This document shows, piece after piece, positions 8,483 to 12,618 of a stretch of DNA of 12,618 nucleotides. How positions within the stretch are numbered: position 1 is the stretch's first letter; each line of letters opens with the position of its first letter. The notes beneath the pieces were generated by a model. That model had not been told where the DNA came from. It searched no databases and saw only the letters and a program-made list of their open reading frames with translations. The DNA comes from CAYNFR01 sp964616755 (lineage in GTDB: Bacteria > Bacteroidota > Bacteroidia > Chitinophagales > Saprospiraceae), in NCBI GenBank assembly GCA_964616755.1, contig CAZTSI010000078.1:1-12618 (forward strand), written 5' to 3'. The position numbers and the translations under genes were made by a program.

Positions 8483-9133
8483 AAATCCTTTTGATTCAAT
8501 CGTTCGCCTCTTAATACTCCCTAAAACCGCATCTTCACTAGAAAGTATGTTACCATTGTTTTAGACGCGGCGAGATTTACGAACGCAGCCGCAGTTAAGT
8601 TAGTAGGAACACAGAATTTTTAAACAAATCTATACGAGAGCCAGAAACAACATTTCTGTGCTGATACAAGAAAATATTCTCCCGAATGTCCAATCATTCT
8701 TTAACATAGCTCAGTGGAAAAATGTTCTACATAGCTTGGTGTTGGATATTATGTTTAGCCTACACTGAATTAACTTGAATTTGACCTCCTATGGCCACTT
8801 TAATAACGGCTAAATTATCATAATGGCGACTTCATTTTATCCGATGGTTCTAATGACAAACTCCGACGTCTTCATTTCGGTTATTCGCAATTTTTATCTT
8901 AACGAAAGTTTCTACATCATGTCTCAAAGGAATAATAGCCTTCAAATCACCTACTTCCTCGAAAAAGAAACATGGGGGTTACGAAATTGTATTCCCCATT
9001 TTCACCAAATTAAGAGCTTTATCCAATATCGAAGTGCCGAAAATATCCAATTATGAAGTATTCTCGATAGTCTTCTTTAATGAACTATCGTTAGCCAAAA
9101 TTTTAACCATGCTAGTGTCTCTATCCCATTCAC
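8483..9133. other. 651-bp intergenic region between convergent genes, no gene recognised
   Basis: The longest non-coding stretch here. Its longest open frame is a 77-codon one at 8823-9056, which has no recognisable domain and lacks a promoter or ribosome site. Small inverted repeats are present: CAGAAA/TTTCTG at 8642-8647/8653-8658 (5-base loop) and CGATAGT/ACTATCG at 9065-9071/9084-9090 (12-base loop). Neither has a following T-run of terminator type. The words ACATAGCT recur at 8705-8712 and 8731-8738. Short codon-like stretches occur on both strands, so a decayed gene is possible, but I cannot name one. Confidence 0.5.
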
Positions 9134-10191
9134 CTACCATCTGAGCAACACACTTCCCCAAGTAAATCCACTGCCAAAGGCCGCAAGACATACGAGGTCA
9201 CCTTTCTTTACTTTTCCCAAATCCCTTGCTTCACACAAGGCTATGGGAATAGACGCCGCAGTGGTGTTCCCAAATCTTTGGATGTTATTATGCACCTTTT
9301 CGTCAGGCAGCTTTAACAATCGTTGCACAAATTGGCTTATTCGAAGATTTGCCTGATGCGGAATTAGCATGTCAATATCCGCCGGAGTGTAGCCCGTTTT
9401 TTTCAATGCTGCCAAGATCACCTCAGGAAATTTAGTCACGGCTGTCTTGAATACCAACGGTCCATTCATATCTGGATAGATAAGGTGATCGTCCAACATT
9501 TTTTGCGTCAAGTATATACCCCCCATCGTTTCTTCGTCTGGAAATCCGTAGCGCTCCTTATGTCCATGATACCCGCCATGCGAACCCGGAGTAATCAAAG
9601 CCAGCTCCTCAGCATTAGTACCATTGGCATGCAAATGTGTCGTTAAGATCCCTTCATTCGGATCTTCGGTAGGTTGAATCACAACTGCACCAGCGCCATC
9701 ACCAAATATGACCGTAACATTGCGTCCTCTAGTATCAAAATCTAAACCCATCGAATGCATTTCCGCTCCTATTAAAAGGACATTTTTATACGCGCCAGTT
9801 TTGACAAATTTGTCAGCAATAGAAAGTCCATATACAAAGCCCGAGCATTGATTGCGAATATCCAGAACCCTATTTCTGTGTCCGTAATGCCCAATTCGCG
9901 TTGCACTAACACGCCACACCCTGGAAAAAAATAGTCTGGACTCAAGGTGGCAAAAATGATGAAATCAACATCCTCTTTTGCGATGCCCGCATCGGCAATG
10001 GCACGCTCCGCTGCCATCGCGCCCATAGTGGTGGTGGTCTCTTGGTGTTTGCGCGCATAACGGCGCTCTAGAATACCCGTACGCTCCTGAATCCACTCGT
10101 CACTAGTCTCCATATGATGAGTCAATTCCTCATTAGTAACGACTCTTTCTGGTACATAATAGCCTATACCTGCAATCTTTGCGTTTAACAT
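9134..10191 (-). pseudogene. fabH: Beta-ketoacyl-ACP synthase III (FabH), broken by a one-base frameshift
   Basis: FabH condenses acetyl-CoA or a branched acyl-CoA with malonyl-ACP to start fatty-acid synthesis. The gene lies in two frames. Bases 10191 to about 9870 encode the N-terminal 108 residues, and about 9870 to 9134 encode the rest. Rejoined, the protein is 352 residues with the full triad: Cys116 in NQCSGF, His279 in IPHQAN and Asn309 in FGNTTAAS. The His-Asn gap of 30 equals that of E. coli FabH (244/274). The Cys-His gap is about 31 residues longer, so there is an insertion in the 190-240 region. The start chosen is ATG at 10191 (MLNAKIAGIGYYVPE), which matches the family. An in-frame TTG at 10212 would add seven residues. 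Everything else reads as a healthy gene, so a sequencing or assembly error, or a very recent mutation, is more likely than old decay. No plsX or rpmF lies beside it. Confidence 0.88.
9868..9870 (-). other. Frameshift point in fabH at a GGG run
   Basis: On the minus strand the codons GAA ATA GGG TTC lead into a non-family sequence that stops at 9772. Re-reading the third G gives GTT CTG GAT ATT CGC AAT (VLDIRN), the conserved FabH block ahead of the active-site Cys codon at 9847-9845. Adding one G to the run restores a single frame. No X-XXY-YYZ slippery heptamer is seen, so programmed -1 frameshifting is unlikely. Confidence 0.8.
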
Positions 10192-10308
10192 AGCGTGTAA
10201 TTTTAATGGCAATATAGAAAGCTTTTATTTGTTAACCACTATACCGCAGAGACAGTTTAATTGTTGGACAATGTTTATCTTGCTGTCTAGTTACTCCAAA
10301 CCTGTATT
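10192..10308. other. Divergent intergenic region between fabH and the M14 peptidase gene
   Basis: A 117-bp spacer holding the upstream sequences of both divergent genes. I looked for TAnnTTTG with an upstream TTG on both strands and found only poor matches (for example AATGTTTA near 10270 on the plus strand). Promoters must be here or extend into the neighbouring coding sequence, but none can be called from the sequence. Confidence 0.4.
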
Positions 10309-12618
10309 ATGAGATATCTGTTTTTGTTATTCGTCCTTGGCTTTACGTTGCTTCATGCCCAAGATGACCTCTTGATTCCACGGAGGTTTGCCTTTGATCC
10401 TCAACTAAATTATGATGCTTCTGTAAAGTCGCCTGCTCAATTTCTTGGATACGAATTGGGCAAACGATATACACCCTATGCCTATACAGAGCAATACTTC
10501 AAATATTTAGACCAAGCATCTACTAAGCTTTTGCTCAATCAATACGGCGTGACGTATGAAGGTCGAGAACTATATACGGCCATTATTTCTTCGCCGACCA
10601 ATATGCAGCTCATCGCCAAGTTGCGAAAGGACAATGTTGAGTTTATGGATCCTGCTATAACTACTGCTGAAAAAGCCGCTGAATTGAGCAAAACAAAACC
10701 AGTTGTCGTGTCCTTTTCCTACAATATTCATGGCAACGAAGGATCCTCTACGGAGGCCGCCATGCAAGTGGCATATCGACTCATCGCCAATGATGATCCC
10801 GAGACCAAGGCTATCCTCGATAATAGTATCATCGTCTTGTATATTTGTATTAACCCAGATGGGCGCGATCGCTTCGTATATTGGTACAATAGCGTCCAAC
10901 GATCCGTACCTGCAACCTCGCCAAGTGATTTAGAACATTATGAAGATTGGCCAAATGGTCGCACAAATCATTATTGGTTTGACCTTAACCGAGATTGGGT
11001 CTGGGGCGTACATCCCGAATCTAGAGGCCATACGGCACATTATCAATTGTGGATGCCGCAAGTGCATGTAGATTATCACGAACAAGGGTATAATAATAAT
11101 TATTTCACTGCTCCAGGCACTACCCCACGCAACTTACTATTGCCTGATCAGTATGAAGCTCTAACTGACACCATAGGTCGCGCCAATATTGCCGCCTTCA
11201 ATCAACATAAAGTCAATTATTTCACCAGAGAGGCTTTCGACTTTTTTTATCCTGGATATGGTTCAAGTTATCCTTCGACGATGAATTCCATTGGAATGTT
11301 GACAGAACAAGGTGGTATCGGTGCTGGTACCGCAGTAGAAACAGATGATGGTTATGTATTGACCTTACGTCAGAAAATATTTGATCATTATCTAACGTCT
11401 ATGGCTACACTCAAAAAAGTTGCTGCCAATAAGGAAATGTTCAATCGCTATAGTTTTGATGCAGCTCAATGGACCAAATCAAAGTCCCCTGTCAAAACTT
11501 ATCTTATCGCTGATAATGGAGATAATTATGTCGAGAAAGTCGTGAATATCCTCATACATCACAATATTGAAGTTCGACATGGTGAGAATATCGCGATCAA
11601 AAACGCCTATGACTATCGCACGGGCAAACGGGTAAACCAAACCTTGAACAAGGCCTATGTCATTCAAACCGATCAATCCAAACACGTCTTCATCAATAGT
11701 GTATTGTACCCACAAATGGCCATCGAAGACTCGGTCATGTACGATATGTCTACCTGGGCCGCACCGCTAGCTTACAACCTTGAGAGTTATTACCTGACGG
11801 ATAAGTTGACGGGCAACTTCAAAACAATTGACAAAGCTACGCGCACTGCGACAGTATCCGAACCGGACGCGAGTTATGCTTATATCATTGATTGGAAACA
11901 AGAAAATGCGCCGCTTGCCCTTAGTATGTTATGGCAAAAGAATTATCGTGTGCGCTCAGCTACAGAGGCTTTTGGTGATGGTACACATACATTTAGCGCG
12001 GGGTCTTTGATCATCTTGTTGGGGCGAAACTTAGATAAGGAGGCTAACTGGAGTAAAGATATGGCCGAAATCAGCACTAAAGCGGAAGTCAACATTGTAG
12101 GTCTGCATACAGGTCGCATGCTCGAAGGTTCAGATTTAGCGTCTCGCAAAAGTCGTCCATTGAAAATACCGAAAGTAGGCATGCTGATCGAGCCACCTTT
12201 TGAGGTGTTGACGGCGGGTCAGATTTATTTCCTATTTGATCAAGAAACCCGATTGCCTATCGATCGAATAAAATCTTCTGTACTCAAACAATCCGCTGCA
12301 GGAAATTTTGGCAGTAGATATGGTTCGGTCGATCTTCACGATTATAATGTGCTGATCTTACCTGGTGGCGGATCTGGCTTATCAAGAGTATTTGATGAAA
12401 TTGGACAAAAAGAATTAAAAGCTTGGATGCAGGCCGGCGGGACACTGATCGCTACTGAATCAGCCGTTGACTTTTTTGCCAAAAACAATCAAAACAAAGA
12501 AGTAGGCTATTTAAAAATTCAAGAAAGCCCTAAGGATTCTTCTGCAGGACTAAAATATCTCCGCTATGAAGATAGAGAAAAGTACTTCGGAGAAAAAAGA
12601 ACCCCTGGTACCGCATTT
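10309..12618 (+). CDS. Secreted M14 zinc carboxypeptidase with C-terminal GATase1-like domain (3' end cut by window)
   Basis: Open from ATG at 10309 to the window edge (770 codons, no stop), so the C-terminus is missing. Residues 1-17 form a signal peptide (short basic start, LFLLFVLGFTLL core, cleavage near HAQ), placing the enzyme in the periplasm or outside. The M14 domain shows the zinc pair His141-x-x-Glu144 (IHGNEGS), NPDGRDRF at 182-189, DLNRDW at 225-230 with Asn227/Arg228 for substrate carboxylate, DYHEQG at 255-260 with His257 as probable third zinc ligand, and TEQGG at 332-336 with Glu333 as likely catalytic base. The His257-Glu333 gap of 76 is close to the 74 of carboxypeptidase A. 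A middle region (about 390-640) is of the kind found in Bacteroidota M14 proteins. Residues about 640-770 resemble a class I glutamine amidotransferase fold (LILPGGGSG near 682-690, then AGGTLIATESA). Role inferred: protein or peptide scavenging. The gene is divergent from fabH. Confidence 0.9.
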   Translation, partial: MRYLFLLFVLGFTLLHAQDDLLIPRRFAFDPQLNYDASVKSPAQFLGYELGKRYTPYAYTEQYFKYLDQASTKLLLNQYGVTYEGRELYTAIISSPTNMQLIAKLRKDNVEFMDPAITTAEKAAELSKTKPVVVSFSYNIHGNEGSSTEAAMQVAYRLIANDDPETKAILDNSIIVLYICINPDGRDRFVYWYNSVQRSVPATSPSDLEHYEDWPNGRTNHYWFDLNRDWVWGVHPESRGHTAHYQLWMPQVHVDYHEQGYNNNYFTAPGTTPRNLLLPDQYEALTDTIGRANIAAFNQHKVNYFTREAFDFFYPGYGSSYPSTMNSIGMLTEQGGIGAGTAVETDDGYVLTLRQKIFDHYLTSMATLKKVAANKEMFNRYSFDAAQWTKSKSPVKTYLIADNGDNYVEKVVNILIHHNIEVRHGENIAIKNAYDYRTGKRVNQTLNKAYVIQTDQSKHVFINSVLYPQMAIEDSVMYDMSTWAAPLAYNLESYYLTDKLTGNFKTIDKATRTATVSEPDASYAYIIDWKQENAPLALSMLWQKNYRVRSATEAFGDGTHTFSAGSLIILLGRNLDKEANWSKDMAEISTKAEVNIVGLHTGRMLEGSDLASRKSRPLKIPKVGMLIEPPFEVLTAGQIYFLFDQETRLPIDRIKSSVLKQSAAGNFGSRYGSVDLHDYNVLILPGGGSGLSRVFDEIGQKELKAWMQAGGTLIATESAVDFFAKNNQNKEVGYLKIQESPKDSSAGLKYLRYEDREKYFGEKRTPGTAF

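Noticed and set aside
8566..8593. GCGGC/GCCGC inverted repeat after the decarboxylase gene as a terminator
   Set aside because: The stem is only 5 bp with a 16-base loop, and no T-run follows.
8705..8750. tRNA-like TAGCTCAGTGG at 8707-8717
   Set aside because: Only the D-loop-like word is present; no matching T-arm (GTTCGA type) or acceptor stem was found around it.
8823..9056. 77-codon open frame on the plus strand
   Set aside because: No recognisable domain, unlikely composition, no promoter or ribosome site, and it lies in a region with weak coding signal.
9860..9880. Programmed -1 frameshift in fabH
   Set aside because: No slippery heptamer is present, and FabH is not a family known to use recoding; a lost G is simpler.
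1..12618. CRISPR array, insertion sequence, phage or toxin-antitoxin system
   Set aside because: No regularly spaced repeats, transposase or integrase motifs, target-site duplications or small toxin/antitoxin gene pairs were seen.

Overview
The window looks like chromosomal DNA of a Bacteroidota bacterium, most likely from the Saprospiria/Chitinophagia side of the phylum. The evidence is a very large secreted protein with SdrD-B-like domains, a secreted M14 carboxypeptidase fused to a glutamine-amidotransferase-like domain, two upstream sequences that fit the Bacteroidota TTG / TAnnTTTG promoter pattern, and weak Shine-Dalgarno sequences. The taxonomic call is an inference from protein style, not from a marker comparison.

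Layout from left to right. (1) 55-3594, minus: a 1179-residue exported, multidomain, probably adhesive or matrix-type protein; a 20-nt perfect palindrome followed by a T-run touches its stop codon and may be its terminator. (2) 3595-3857: a divergent promoter region with one Bacteroidota-type promoter candidate facing each way. (3) 3858-7156, plus: valS (valyl-tRNA synthetase) and, coupled through a TAATG stop/start overlap, an FtsE-like ABC ATPase whose Walker B glutamate and Q-loop glutamine are both replaced. (4) 7253-8482, plus: a group II PLP-dependent decarboxylase of unknown substrate. (5) 8483-9133: 651 bp with no convincing gene. (6) 9134-10191, minus: a fabH (beta-ketoacyl-ACP synthase III) with all catalytic residues present but split by a one-base frameshift just before the active-site cysteine. 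(7) 10309 to the right edge, plus: a secreted M14 zinc carboxypeptidase, open to the end of the window.

The genes do not form one pathway. They are a housekeeping core (translation, fatty-acid initiation) interleaved with envelope or secreted functions. There is no CRISPR array, insertion sequence, tRNA, rRNA or phage signature. I do not see a clear new multi-gene system. The most unusual items are the degenerate FtsE-like ATPase coupled to valS without a neighbouring ftsX, and the frameshifted fabH.
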